A stretch of DNA of 35,520 bases from Tessaracoccus sp. OH4464_COT-324 (GTDB lineage: Bacteria > Actinomycetota > Actinomycetes > Propionibacteriales > Propionibacteriaceae), in contig NZ_RQYZ01000026.1 of NCBI RefSeq assembly GCF_003932855.1, positions 1 to 35,520 of the forward strand, given 5' to 3'. A program made the translations under genes and the position numbers. Numbering within the stretch: position 1 is the stretch's first letter; each line of letters begins with the position of its first letter. This document shows, one piece after another, positions 6,910 through 15,892 of the stretch. The notes below the pieces were generated by a model. The model searched no databases, was not told the origin of the DNA, and worked only from the letters and a program-made list of their open reading frames with translations.

Positions 6910-8588
6910 AATGGGGAGATGGACTTAGAACAAACCCGGGCGCGCTCTGGGCTGCGGCTCAGCGCCTGACGACCACCCGCAATAGCCTCAACGTGCAGGC
7001 GGAAACCCTGGAGGGCCTGGACGTCCCGGGTTGGGAGGGGGAAGCGGCGGAAAGGAACCGCGAGACCCGCAAGAAAATTGCCGAGCAGCTGCGCAGGCGC
7101 TTGGAGTACCTGCCGCCGATGATCGACGCCCTCAATTCCGGCGGGGATTCCTTCCGCGATATCCAGGAAGCCCAGAAGCAGCTGATTGAGCGGGCCAGGG
7201 AATGGAACTTCACCATCCGCGACGACGGCACGCTGGACTACCACGGCAGCTTCTGGCAAGGCCTCGGGCTCGGGCGGGCCAGCGCCCAGGTTTATTTCTG
7301 GTCGTCCATCAAAGCCTTGGTAGTTCGGCTCAACTTCACCGACTTTTCGCTCGCCGCCAAGCTGAAGTTTGGTCGCACCGTCGTGAACCTGAAGCAGGGG
7401 GCGGAGGACGCCGTCTCGGGCTTGCGCGGGCTCATCTCCGGGGCAGCGGACGGCCTTGCCGGCGCCTTCGACTGGGTGAAGGGCAAGATCGCCGACGGCC
7501 TCAGCTGGGACTTCGACATCAGGGAGTTCGTCGAAAGCCTCCCGAACCGGTTCCTGATGGCGGGCAAGGCCTTCAAGCGCGCGTTCGAGCAGGGCTCCAA
7601 CCCCGACTGGGTGCGGGAGTTGTTCCAGGAGGGCAAGCTGCCCAACCTGTCCGAGCTGGGCGGGGGCGCGCTCCTCTTCGGCGGTCGCCTCGGGAGCGCG
7701 ATCAGTAACTTCGTCGCCAACGATGACCTGCACTTCCTCGACGACGGCCGCCCCTACTACGCGCGGCCCGACGAAATGCGCCGCAACACGTTCCTCAGCC
7801 ACGCCGTCGATGGTGCTCAGGAGATGCTTTCGGGTTCGCTCTGGCAGGTTCTGAGTCGCGACAAGTCCGACCCCGATGGCCGGGCGGAGGTCGAGGTGAA
7901 GGCCATAGTCGGGCGCGACGGGAAGGTGCGCTACACCGTCGATGTGCCGTGCACCACCGAGAGCTTCAACGAGTGGACCGGCTGGTCGGGGCACCGGGCG
8001 GGCACGGACTGGACGGCGAACGCCCAGGGAGTCGCTAACGGGAACAGCGCCGCCACCGAGTCCATCCGGCACGCGATCTCGATGGCCATCGACGAGGACA
8101 TGCGCAGCCGTGGGATGGATCCGGCCAAGCACAAGCCGGACGTGCTGCTGCTCGGCCACTCGCAGGGTGGGATCATCTCCTCGAACATTGCGGCTGATGA
8201 GAGCTTCAACAGCAAGTTCAACGTCCGGGGCGTGATTGCCATGGGCTCGCCGGTGGACACGATCAGTGTCCCGAAGGATGTGCCCACCTACACGCTGCAG
8301 AACCAATTTGACCCGATCCCCCGCGTGGATTTCGGCGGGGCCCCCGTTTCGAAGAATCACGCGGTGAATATCGTCTTCCCCGACCCGGAGGGCTGGGGGA
8401 AGCGGGTCGACCTCTACCGAACCCACGGCCAGGAACTCTACCAGCTGAACATCAACGAGCTCACCAGCGGAAATGGCACGCCGGAGAACTTGAGGAAGTA
8501 CCAGGAAATGGAGAAAGAGTTCAGCGACTTCACGCGGGGCACCTACGACGGATCGATCTCGGTCCCCTACGGGCGCGAAACTGATTAA
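6906..8588 (+). CDS. Putative type VII-secreted lipase/esterase with N-terminal WXG-type domain
   Basis: 560 aa in two parts. Residues 1-~105 form a helical WXG100-superfamily hairpin (GALWAAAQRLTTTRNSL, VPGWEGEAAERNRE, with the W-E-G turn), as in putative T7SS signal domains. After a middle region containing amphipathic and glycine/alanine-rich stretches, residues ~325-510 look like an alpha/beta hydrolase. The nucleophile elbow is LLLGHSQGGIISS (Ser419). An Asp in NQFDPIPR and a His in KNHAVNIVF are candidate triad members. The fold resembles PGAP1-like or GPI-inositol-deacylase-like esterases. No Sec signal is present, which fits WXG-dependent export. It is probably a secreted phospholipase or esterase effector; substrate and target are unknown. 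Confidence 0.75.
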   Translation: MKWGDGLRTNPGALWAAAQRLTTTRNSLNVQAETLEGLDVPGWEGEAAERNRETRKKIAEQLRRRLEYLPPMIDALNSGGDSFRDIQEAQKQLIERAREWNFTIRDDGTLDYHGSFWQGLGLGRASAQVYFWSSIKALVVRLNFTDFSLAAKLKFGRTVVNLKQGAEDAVSGLRGLISGAADGLAGAFDWVKGKIADGLSWDFDIREFVESLPNRFLMAGKAFKRAFEQGSNPDWVRELFQEGKLPNLSELGGGALLFGGRLGSAISNFVANDDLHFLDDGRPYYARPDEMRRNTFLSHAVDGAQEMLSGSLWQVLSRDKSDPDGRAEVEVKAIVGRDGKVRYTVDVPCTTESFNEWTGWSGHRAGTDWTANAQGVANGNSAATESIRHAISMAIDEDMRSRGMDPAKHKPDVLLLGHSQGGIISSNIAADESFNSKFNVRGVIAMGSPVDTISVPKDVPTYTLQNQFDPIPRVDFGGAPVSKNHAVNIVFPDPEGWGKRVDLYRTHGQELYQLNINELTSGNGTPENLRKYQEMEKEFSDFTRGTYDGSISVPYGRETD

Positions 8589-8599
8589 GGAGAACAACA

Positions 8600-9373
8600 A
8601 TGACAACAATGATTCAAAGTGAAGACCCGGCCATCCACGTCGGTATCGTGGGCGCCCAGGTCTGGGCGGACGCCCTGGAGAAGATCACGGCGGGCGCGGT
8701 CCCCCAGGACGACCCGGATCTGCTGGCCTTCTGGGAAGCCGCAGGCATCCTGCGGCGCGGGGAACTCGACCAGATGTGGGCGAGCGCGCTGCGCGTCGTG
8801 CAGGAATCCACGGTGGGCAGCCAGCTGATCTCCACCTACGGCAAGGTGGTGTTCCGGGGCACGATCATGGTGGAGGGAGAACACGCGGTCTGCCTCACCG
8901 AGCGCGGGGTCGTCGGGGCGAACGAGGACGGCGAGCGGATCATCCAGGGCCTGGACCCGATGATCGAGGTGGCCATCGCCCCCGCCGGCAAGGTGTGGAA
9001 GCTGGTGCGCCGGGTGCTTCCGCCGCTGGAGGAGCTCCGGCACGAGCCGAAGGCCGCCAAGCTGCGCGACGAGGACCTGGTCACCCTGGAGGGCCTCCGG
9101 CTACCCCCGTCGATGGTGGCCAAGCCGGAAACTTTCGCCAGCGAACTACACCAGTTGCCCAACCTGCCGCCCCGGCTGGTTGACCTATTCGACGCGCGGG
9201 CACAGGTCTTTGCTTTCACTTACGCCCTGGACGACGACGGTGCCCGCACCAGCAGCAAGGCGTGGGCGTTGGGTAAGCGGCTCTACATGGTGGACTCCGA
9301 TGAGAATCTCATCTGGCAGGTGCCAGCGGGGCAGCTCGGTGCGACGATCGTCGCGGCGCTCCGCGAAGCCTGA
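8600..9373 (+). CDS. Unrecognised soluble protein, possibly EspG-like chaperone
   Basis: 257 aa, no signal peptide or membrane segment, start at ATG 8600 after AAGGAGAA. The N-terminal ~60 residues are helical and the middle alternates strands and helices (YGKVVFRGTIMVEGEHAVCLTERG, then PMIEVAIAPAGKVWKLVRRVLPPLEEL). Length, composition and position after a WXG-type substrate recall EspG chaperones of ESX systems, which bind substrate pairs in the cytosol. No diagnostic motif was seen, so this is inference from context. An immunity role for the hydrolase is an alternative. It lies 11 bases after the hydrolase gene and is surely in the same operon. Confidence 0.6.
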   Translation: MTTMIQSEDPAIHVGIVGAQVWADALEKITAGAVPQDDPDLLAFWEAAGILRRGELDQMWASALRVVQESTVGSQLISTYGKVVFRGTIMVEGEHAVCLTERGVVGANEDGERIIQGLDPMIEVAIAPAGKVWKLVRRVLPPLEELRHEPKAAKLRDEDLVTLEGLRLPPSMVAKPETFASELHQLPNLPPRLVDLFDARAQVFAFTYALDDDGARTSSKAWALGKRLYMVDSDENLIWQVPAGQLGATIVAALREA

Positions 9374-9404
9374 GATAGTCGGATAAAGCGAAAGGAGAGA
9401 AGCA

Positions 9405-9905
9405 ATGATGAACCTGGGCAGCGATTACCGAGTGCCGAAGCCGATCAGGCCGATAGTCCTGGTGGCGGCGATTGTCATGGCGCCGGTGATGGCGATCGGC
9501 GGGCTCATCGTGATGGGCGGGCTGTGGGCTATGACCCAGGTGCGAGGCGGCGGCGACGTGCCGGAGACCGACCTGAAAGGCATCAATCAGCGGATCGAGC
9601 GGGCGTTTAGCTCCATCCCCCACGTCGTGCAACTCCACGAGGTTGGCTACACCATGCCCAGCGAGTTCAAGGGAGGGCAGGGCGCGGTCGGCGGGTCGCT
9701 CATGCTCGACGGCAGCGACCCCGAGATCCAGGAGCAGGTGTTGCGCGAGGCCGGGCGGATCCTCGTCGAGGATCTGCGCGACGACCTTTCCGACGACACG
9801 CTGGTGGTCATCTGGGTGCGCAACCGCCAGTCCGCGCTGTCCTTCCGCGACCTGGGGATGCGCGGAATCCGGATCTCTGATCTGGAGGAGTTCCTCAAGA
9901 AGTAG
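9405..9905 (+). CDS. Single-pass membrane protein of the WXG operon
   Basis: 166 aa. One long hydrophobic segment (about residues 15-45, PIRPIVLVAAIVMAPVMAIGGLIVMGGLWAM) is followed by a ~115-residue soluble domain, probably outside the membrane (positive residues precede the helix). The start at ATG 9405 has AAAGGAGAG seven bases upstream. No family was recognised. As the last gene of the cassette it could be an immunity protein for the secreted hydrolase or an accessory secretion component; the sequence does not decide. Confidence 0.65.
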   Translation: MMNLGSDYRVPKPIRPIVLVAAIVMAPVMAIGGLIVMGGLWAMTQVRGGGDVPETDLKGINQRIERAFSSIPHVVQLHEVGYTMPSEFKGGQGAVGGSLMLDGSDPEIQEQVLREAGRILVEDLRDDLSDDTLVVIWVRNRQSALSFRDLGMRGIRISDLEEFLKK

Positions 9906-9922
9906 TCGACGCCCAGGCTAGG

Positions 9923-9954
9923 GCCGCCGGCGGGCACTGCGCCCGCCAGGCGGC
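9923..9954. terminator. GC-rich hairpin between convergent genes
   Basis: GCCGCC-GGCGGGC pairs with GCCCGCC-A-GGCGGC around a five-base loop, a 13-bp stem with one bulge. It sits between the convergent ends of the membrane protein gene and the small lipoprotein gene. There is no T-tract on either side, so it may act as a weak bidirectional or Rho-assisted terminator. Confidence 0.5.
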
Positions 9955-9971
9955 TCGTCGGCGCGGGCGAG

Positions 9972-10415
9972 TCAGGATTCGGGGTGGGTCAACTCCCAGA
10001 TCAGCCCGCCGTCGGGGTTGTAGTAGGTGTGCTTGACCGCCGGCTGCTCGATCCCCAGCGCCCGCATGGCCGGGAGGACTGTCTCCTCAATGCTCTGCTT
10101 GAGTTCCGGGGCCGAGGTCTCCAAAGCGGCACCCGTCTCGATGGGGTCCACCGCCTGCTTGAAGGTGTACTCGTAGTGCGCGGTGCCTGGCGCGACGGCA
10201 GAGACCTTGATCTCGTACTCCGCAGCGACTGCGCCCTCGCCCCGCAGCCGGGTGTTTTCGGCGGCGGCGTAATCGTCCAGCGCATTCGCCAGGTTCGTCG
10301 TCGTTGACGTGCTGCCGGCCTCCTGCCCGCCGGAAGCGGCGGACCCGCAGGCGGTGAGGGACAGACAGGCAACAAGCGCCACGGCGGCGGTCCTGCCCAG
10401 AGCTGGGAGACGCAT
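9972..10415 (-). CDS. Small secreted lipoprotein
   Basis: 147 aa with a type II signal peptide ending in the lipobox LTAC (lipidated Cys23), a Ser/Thr/Gly-rich spacer, and a ~100-residue alpha/beta domain (VAAEYEIKVSAVAPGTAHYEYTFKQAVD, then helical, ending HTYYNPDGGLIWELTHPES). It resembles small lipoproteins of the DUF4854 kind from memory, with low certainty. It is convergent with the WXG operon and lies downstream of cls on the same strand, with its own GAAAGGAA ribosome-binding site. Confidence 0.75.
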   Translation of the reverse strand: MRLPALGRTAAVALVACLSLTACGSAASGGQEAGSTSTTTNLANALDDYAAAENTRLRGEGAVAAEYEIKVSAVAPGTAHYEYTFKQAVDPIETGAALETSAPELKQSIEETVLPAMRALGIEQPAVKHTYYNPDGGLIWELTHPES

Positions 10416-10489
10416 TCGAGTTCCTTTCGCTGACAGCGAGAAGAAACTCTACTCCGCGCGTGGGGGCGCGCACCGATGATCGTCGATTT

Positions 10490-12073
10490 TCACATCATCG
10501 GCGCGAAAGCCCTGAGCACGCTCTGCACCACCGTCCTCACCGGGCCCATGCGGAGAGCCTCCGGGCCGATCCGCTCGGAGCGGGCGACGGTGTCCTCGAC
10601 GTCCGCCCGCAACCCGGCGAGCAACTCGGGTGCCCGGTAAACCCAGACCGCGCATTCCTGGTGTAGATAGAAGCTGCGGAAGTCGAAGTTGATGGTGCCG
10701 ACGATGGCCTGCTCCCCGTCAACGATCATGGACTTCGCGTGTATGTAGCCGGGGGTGTATTCGTAGATCTCCACTCCGGCGTCCAGCAGTGCGGGGTAGT
10801 AGGAACGGGTCACGATGTGGACATACTTCTGGTCGGTTTCTTTCGGCGTGACAATCCGAACCCGCACCCCGGAGCGGGCCGTGGCTTGCAGCTGTTCGAG
10901 CAGCCCGTCACCGAAGATGAGGTAGGGGCTGAAGATGTCGACGCTCTCCTGGGCCTTGCTAAGCATCAACTGATACATGTCCAGCCCGGCCGACAACTCG
11001 TCGAAGGGGGAATCGTCAAAGGGCCCGACGAGGCCCTCACCCGAGCAGTCCGCCCACGCGTCGGCCGGGGGAGCGAAGGCCGGGTAGTCGACCGTCTCGC
11101 CGCTGGCCAGCTGCCACATGTGCAGGAACATCACCGTGAACGGCCAGGCTCCCGGGCCGGCGAGGCGGACCACGGTGTCCTTCCAGTGGCCGTAGCGCTG
11201 CTTCAGGTTGATGTATTCGTCGGCGATGTTGATGCCGCCGGTGAAGGCGACCTCGCCGTCGATCGCCAGAATCTTTCGGTGGTCGCGGTTTTGGAAGGCC
11301 AGCGTGAACCCTAGCCCGATGGGGTTCACCGGCAGCACCTTGATCCCGGCCTCTCTGCAGCGTTGTGTGAAACCGTCCGGAAGGGTGAAGAAGCACCCCA
11401 TGTCGTCGTAGAGGAACCGCACGTCCAGGCCCTCGGCCGCCTTCTCGGCCATCGCGTGGAGCAGGCGCTCGATCATCTCCCCTTCATCGACGATGTAGTA
11501 CTCCGCGAACACGTAGCGTTTCGCTCGGCCGATGGCCTCCAACATGGCCTCGAATCCCGCCTCGCCAAGCGGATAGTAGGTGGTGGCGGTGTTCTCGTGT
11601 ACCAGGTATCCGGTGGTGTTCTCCAGGTACCGGGCCGTCAGCGAGGGCAGGGCCGACAGGCTTTCGGGGTCGACGCTCGGCGCGAGCCGCATCGCCGCCC
11701 GGGCCGCGTCGTCGGCTTGGCGCATACGCTCGCGCTGCCAGCGCGTGCCGCGTCGCGTGCCGAACGTCAGGTAGAAGACGGTGCCGAGGATCGGCAGCAG
11801 CAGCACGGGCATCGCCCAAGCTAACTTGTAGGTGGTTTCCATGCGGGTGTTCAGGATGTGGAGCAGCGCCACGACGCCGAGCAGCACCTGCGCGGCTGCG
11901 AACACGGGCGACCAATCCGCCAAGAAGAGCACCACCCCGCCCAGCAGGCCGATCTGGGTGAGGAAGGCGACGCCGAGTGCTAGCCCTCGGCCCCAGGTGT
12001 TGGCCCAGCGACGCAGCCCCAGCGCGCGCGGCTGCACCGGGCGCTGAAGAACACGAACTACTTTTGACCCCAT
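10490..12073 (-). CDS. cls: Cardiolipin synthase
   Basis: 527 aa phospholipase-D-superfamily enzyme that condenses phosphatidylglycerol into cardiolipin at the membrane. The N-terminus has two hydrophobic segments and a third region (LAWAMPVLLLPILGTVFYLTFG) typical of the PLDc_N domain. Both HKD motifs are intact: HRKILAID...TGGINIADEY in the middle and HAKSMIVD...VGTINFDFRS near the C-terminus. Length matches the family. The start at ATG 12073 follows a GGGAGGAG site. It is transcribed toward the small lipoprotein gene and may share its transcript. Confidence 0.93.
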   Translation of the reverse strand: MGSKVVRVLQRPVQPRALGLRRWANTWGRGLALGVAFLTQIGLLGGVVLFLADWSPVFAAAQVLLGVVALLHILNTRMETTYKLAWAMPVLLLPILGTVFYLTFGTRRGTRWQRERMRQADDAARAAMRLAPSVDPESLSALPSLTARYLENTTGYLVHENTATTYYPLGEAGFEAMLEAIGRAKRYVFAEYYIVDEGEMIERLLHAMAEKAAEGLDVRFLYDDMGCFFTLPDGFTQRCREAGIKVLPVNPIGLGFTLAFQNRDHRKILAIDGEVAFTGGINIADEYINLKQRYGHWKDTVVRLAGPGAWPFTVMFLHMWQLASGETVDYPAFAPPADAWADCSGEGLVGPFDDSPFDELSAGLDMYQLMLSKAQESVDIFSPYLIFGDGLLEQLQATARSGVRVRIVTPKETDQKYVHIVTRSYYPALLDAGVEIYEYTPGYIHAKSMIVDGEQAIVGTINFDFRSFYLHQECAVWVYRAPELLAGLRADVEDTVARSERIGPEALRMGPVRTVVQSVLRAFAPMM

Positions 12074-12134
12074 GGAAAGCTCCTCCCGGCGTGCTTCCCC
12101 CCACAGGCTACCCTGCCCTTACCCGGGGCAGCCT

Positions 12135-12599
12135 CTAATCGAGTTGGGTGCTCTCTAGCGCGGCAGTGGCGGCGTGCACCACGCGCAGCGTCGTCGCGAG
12201 TTCTTCGTCGCTGAAGTCGCGCAGGCTGGCCATCGTGGCGGCGGAAATCGGCTGGAAGATTGCCCGCCCCTCGGCGAGTGCGCTGTCCGTGGCATGAATC
12301 TCGACGGAGCGCCGGTCGTGCGTCGACGGCTCGCGGCGTGCGTGGCCGTGCTCCACCAGACGGTCGACGACGGCGGTGGTGGCGGCCGTCGTCAGTCCGA
12401 GGCGCCGGGCGAGCTCTTTGGGGGTAGCCGGGCAGCCCTCGCTCGCACGGCTGATGACGAACGACAGGGTCTTGAGGTCTGTTCGGCGTACGCCGCGCAG
12501 CGCTCCGTGCTGGTCGATGACGCGTTCGGCGGTCTCGGTGTATGCGCGCAGCGCCTGCATCAGCTGCCAGGCGGGGGAGGATCTGTCCGGGGTGTTCAT
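12135..12599 (-). CDS. MarR-family transcriptional regulator
   Basis: 154 aa winged-helix regulator. Helical N-terminus, then recognition region TPKELARRLGLTTAATTAVVDRLVEHGHARREPSTHDRRSVEIHAT, which includes the typical wing DRR. It is divergent from an MMPL exporter with a 66-base gap holding a perfect palindrome, the classic arrangement in which a MarR repressor controls itself and an efflux gene. A TATACT -10 box (complement of 12609-12614) ends nine bases from the ATG and no Shine-Dalgarno is present, so the transcript may be nearly leaderless. Confidence 0.92.
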   Translation of the reverse strand: MNTPDRSSPAWQLMQALRAYTETAERVIDQHGALRGVRRTDLKTLSFVISRASEGCPATPKELARRLGLTTAATTAVVDRLVEHGHARREPSTHDRRSVEIHATDSALAEGRAIFQPISAATMASLRDFSDEELATTLRVVHAATAALESTQLD

Positions 12600-12610
12600 G
12601 TCACGGACAG

Positions 12611-12648
12611 TATAACTAGACTTTCATGTAGCTAGATTATCTAGATAA
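12611..12648. promoter_or_regulatory. MarR operator region with perfect palindrome
   Basis: TTATCTAGATAA at 12637-12648 is a perfect 12-base palindrome. A related CTAGA word lies at 12616, 25 bases away, and another overlaps at 12632. The sites overlap or adjoin the predicted -10 of the MarR gene (12609-12614) and lie just before the MMPL start, so binding could repress both divergent promoters. Assignment to this MarR protein is inferred from position. Confidence 0.6.
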
Positions 12649-12665
12649 CTGCTAAGTTGGTTTCC

Positions 12666-14780
12666 GTGAAGATTCTGCGCATCACCGTCGCCACCATTTG
12701 CCTGCTCATCTGGCTGGCCATCTCCGGCTTCGGAGGGCCCACGTTCGGCAAGCTCTCCGACGTGACGTCCAACGACCAATCCACCTTCCTCCCAGCCAGC
12801 GCCGAATCCACCCGCGCCGCAGACCTCGCGGCCAAGTTCGACACCGACGAGGTGATCCCGGCGGTGGTCGTAGCCGAGCTGGGCCAGGCCCTCGAACCCA
12901 GCCAGCTTGCCGGCCTGGACGACCTACGCAGCGAAATCGACAACACCGGCGGCGTCACCCGCACCATCGGCCCCATCCCCAACGACGAACGCACCGCCGT
13001 GCAGTACATCGCGCTCATCGACACGCAGGATTTCGACGCGCGCGAGGTGGTGGCGGACCTGCGCGCCACCCTCGCCGACGCCCCACGCCCCGACGGGGTG
13101 GCGCCCGACACCACATTCCACGTCACCGGCCCAGCTGGCTTCAGCGCCGACCTGGCTGCGGCATTCTCCGGCATCGACGGTCTGCTTCTCGTCGTCACGC
13201 TGGCCGTGGTGCTTGTCATCCTCGTCATCGTCTACCGCTCCATCCTGCTTCCCCTGCTGGTGATCTTCACCTCGATGGCCGCGCTCTGCGCCGCCATCCT
13301 CGCCATCTACTGGATGGCCCGCTGGGAATGGATCGCACTCAACGGGCAGGCTCAAGGCATCCTCTCCATCCTCGTCATCGGCGCAACCACCGACTACGCG
13401 CTGCTGCTCGTCGCCCGCCATCGCGAAGAACTGGCCACCACCAAGGGCGTGTTCGACGCCATGCGCAAAGCCGTGACCGGCTCCCTCGACGCCATCAGCG
13501 CCTCGGCCGCCACCGTCGCCGTCGCGCTGCTGTGCCTGCTGGTCTCCGACCTCAACTCCAACAAGTCCCTCGGCCCCATCGCCGCCACCGGCATCGCCTT
13601 CGCCTGGGGAGCGTCGCTCACCCTACTGCCCGCGCTGCTCTACCTCTTCGGCCGCGCCGCCTACTGGCCGGCGCGCCCCGCCTATCAGGGCGAACAGGCT
13701 GCTGCTGAAACCCGGCGCGGCGTCTGGTGGCGGATCGCTGGGGTCGTCGAACGTCGGCCCCGAACCATTTGGGTGGTCACGGCGCTGTTGCTGCTCCTGG
13801 GTGCGGCCTGGCTGCCCACCCTGCGCGCGGAGGGCGTGGCATCGTCGGATCTGATCCTCGGGCAGACCGACGCCAAACGCGGCCAGCGGATCCTCAATGA
13901 CCACTTCGACGCCGGAACCGGCTCGCCCACCTCAATCTTCGTGCACGAAGAGTTCGCGCAGCAGGCCGCGGACCTCGTCGCCGGGCTCGACGGCGTCGGC
14001 GCCGTCACACTCACCGCTGAGGGCGGGCAGCCCGCGGGCATCCCGCCACAGAACCTGCCCCCGAAGGTGGTCGACTCCATGGTCTACCTCCAGGCCACGC
14101 TCACCTCCCCGGCCGACTCCGCGGAGGCGGAGACCACCGTCGTCAGCCTGCGCCAGCAGCTGCGTGAACTCGACGCCGACACCTTGGTGGGTGGGACCAC
14201 CGCCACCGCCATCGATTCCAACGCCACCGCAGAACGCGACCTGTGGACGATCATCCCGCTCGTGCTGGGCGTCGTGCTGCTGATCCTGATGGTGCTGCTG
14301 CGCAGCATCCTGCTTCCCGTGCTGCTGATGGCCGCCACCATCCTCAGCTTCGGCACCGCCATGGGCACTGCCGCCATCGTCTTCAACCACATCCTCGGTT
14401 TCCCCGGTGCCGACCCAGCGGTGCCCCTCTACGGGTTTGTCTTCCTCGTTGCGCTCGGCATCGACTACACCATCTTCCTGATGACCCGCGCCCGCGAAGA
14501 AACCCCGACGCTCGGCACCTGCCAGGCCGTGCTGAAATCGCTGGCCGTCACCGGCGGGGTGATCACCTCCGCCGGGGTGGTACTGGCCGCCACCTTCGCC
14601 GCCCTCGCTGTCATACCCCTCATGTTCATGGTGCAGCTGGCGTTCATCGTCGCCTACGGGGTACTCATCGACACCCTGATCGTGCGGACCCTGCTCATCC
14701 CGGGGTTGGTGCTCGACGTCGGAGCGGCGGTGTGGTGGCCGTTCACCCGTCGCATCGAGCCGTCGTCGGCAATCGAGTAG
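12666..14780 (+). CDS. MMPL/RND-family membrane exporter
   Basis: About 704 aa from GTG 12666 (a TTG at 12657 is an alternative; neither has a good ribosome-binding site). It has the duplicated MMPL layout: an N-terminal helix, a large extracytoplasmic loop, five helices with the GATTDYALLLVARHREEL motif, then a second helix, loop and helix bundle with ALGIDYTIFLMTRAREE. The Asp-Tyr pairs in these motifs are the proton-relay signature. It exports lipids or hydrophobic drugs using proton motive force. The divergent MarR gene suggests drug- or lipid-inducible expression. Confidence 0.92.
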   Translation: MKILRITVATICLLIWLAISGFGGPTFGKLSDVTSNDQSTFLPASAESTRAADLAAKFDTDEVIPAVVVAELGQALEPSQLAGLDDLRSEIDNTGGVTRTIGPIPNDERTAVQYIALIDTQDFDAREVVADLRATLADAPRPDGVAPDTTFHVTGPAGFSADLAAAFSGIDGLLLVVTLAVVLVILVIVYRSILLPLLVIFTSMAALCAAILAIYWMARWEWIALNGQAQGILSILVIGATTDYALLLVARHREELATTKGVFDAMRKAVTGSLDAISASAATVAVALLCLLVSDLNSNKSLGPIAATGIAFAWGASLTLLPALLYLFGRAAYWPARPAYQGEQAAAETRRGVWWRIAGVVERRPRTIWVVTALLLLLGAAWLPTLRAEGVASSDLILGQTDAKRGQRILNDHFDAGTGSPTSIFVHEEFAQQAADLVAGLDGVGAVTLTAEGGQPAGIPPQNLPPKVVDSMVYLQATLTSPADSAEAETTVVSLRQQLRELDADTLVGGTTATAIDSNATAERDLWTIIPLVLGVVLLILMVLLRSILLPVLLMAATILSFGTAMGTAAIVFNHILGFPGADPAVPLYGFVFLVALGIDYTIFLMTRAREETPTLGTCQAVLKSLAVTGGVITSAGVVLAATFAALAVIPLMFMVQLAFIVAYGVLIDTLIVRTLLIPGLVLDVGAAVWWPFTRRIEPSSAIE

Positions 14781-14832
14781 CGCCGCCCCTGCAGGGTCGG
14801 GCAGTTGGGGAGGAATGTGCAAGGCTATAGCC

Positions 14833-15864
14833 GTGACCGAACTCCTCCTGCCCTTCCCGGACATCGACCCGGTGGCCATCCGCATCGGCCCCCTCGCCAT
14901 TCAGTGGTACGCGATCATGTACCTGATCGCGTTCGCCGCAGGCTACTTCCTGATGCGACGCCGGCTCGCCCACGAGCCCTTCCGGTCGATATCGCGGCCC
15001 GGGCCATACACCACCACGGTGGTGGAGGACGTGCTCACGGCGGTGATCCTGGGCGTGCTGCTCGGCGGAAGGCTCGGCTACTGCCTGCTGTACCACCCGT
15101 CGTACTACCTGTCCCGCCCGCTGGACATCATCAAGGTGTGGGAGGGCGGCATGAGCTTCCACGGCGGCGCGATCGGGGTGCTGCTGGCCTTCTGCTACTA
15201 CGCCTGGCGCCACAAGCGCCCGATGCTGCAGGTGGCCGACTTCGTGGTGCCCGCCGCCCCGCTGGGACTGTTCTTCGGCCGGATCGGGAACTTCATCAAC
15301 GGGGAACTCTGGGGGCGGGAGGCGCCCGCCGACCTGCCCTGGGCCATGATCTTCCCCACCGGCGGCGACGTGCCGCGCCACCCGTCGCAGCTCTACCAGG
15401 GGCTGATGGAAGGGCTGCTGCTATTCGTCATCCTGTGGTTCTTCGCCCGCAGGAAGCGCTACCGCGGTCAGGTAGCGGGCCTTTTCCTCGCCGGATACGG
15501 GATCTTCCGGTTCATCGGGGAGTTCTTCCGGGAGCCGGACTCGCACCTAGGCTACCTTGGCCTGGGGCTCACCATGGGGCAGTGGCTTTCTGTGCCGATG
15601 ATCGTCGCGGGCTGCGCGCTGATCGCGTGGGGCGCGGTGCGTCGAATCGACGACGCCGAGCCGGAGACCGACGAGGCGGCCACCCCAGATACGGCCGATG
15701 CCGCAGAGCAGACAGACCCCACAGAGCAGGACGACCCCATAGAACGGGACGAGACCACTGGGCTGGCCGAACCTGCGGAACAAGCCGTCGCCGAGGCGAA
15801 CCATGAGGATTCGGACGCAGCCGCCGACCCGTCGGAGCCCGAGGCGCCCGCCGCCGCGCGTTAG
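14833..15864 (+). CDS. lgt: Prolipoprotein diacylglyceryl transferase
   Basis: Transfers diacylglycerol from phosphatidylglycerol to the lipobox cysteine, the first step of lipoprotein maturation. About 343 aa from GTG 14833; that start is preferred because family members begin directly with the LLLPFPDID/IGPLAIQWYAIMYL block. An ATG at 14815 is in frame but its GGGGAGGA site directly abuts it. Seven membrane segments are evident. Conserved features include GGRLGYCLLY, WEGGMSFHGGAIGV and GRIGNFINGELWGR (the Lgt signature), then HPSQLYQ. A ~70-residue acidic, repetitive cytoplasmic tail rich in Glu, Asp, Thr and Ala extends the C-terminus, common in actinobacteria but not needed for catalysis. 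Confidence 0.96.
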   Translation: MTELLLPFPDIDPVAIRIGPLAIQWYAIMYLIAFAAGYFLMRRRLAHEPFRSISRPGPYTTTVVEDVLTAVILGVLLGGRLGYCLLYHPSYYLSRPLDIIKVWEGGMSFHGGAIGVLLAFCYYAWRHKRPMLQVADFVVPAAPLGLFFGRIGNFINGELWGREAPADLPWAMIFPTGGDVPRHPSQLYQGLMEGLLLFVILWFFARRKRYRGQVAGLFLAGYGIFRFIGEFFREPDSHLGYLGLGLTMGQWLSVPMIVAGCALIAWGAVRRIDDAEPETDEAATPDTADAAEQTDPTEQDDPIERDETTGLAEPAEQAVAEANHEDSDAAADPSEPEAPAAAR

Positions 15865-15892
15865 GTGTATTCGGCTGCAGGGCCTGCGCGAG

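Noticed and set aside
6843-8609. 588-aa open frame on the minus strand opposite the WXG-lipase gene
   Set aside because: Motif-free shadow; the plus strand has ribosome-binding sites, operon overlaps and a clear hydrolase motif.
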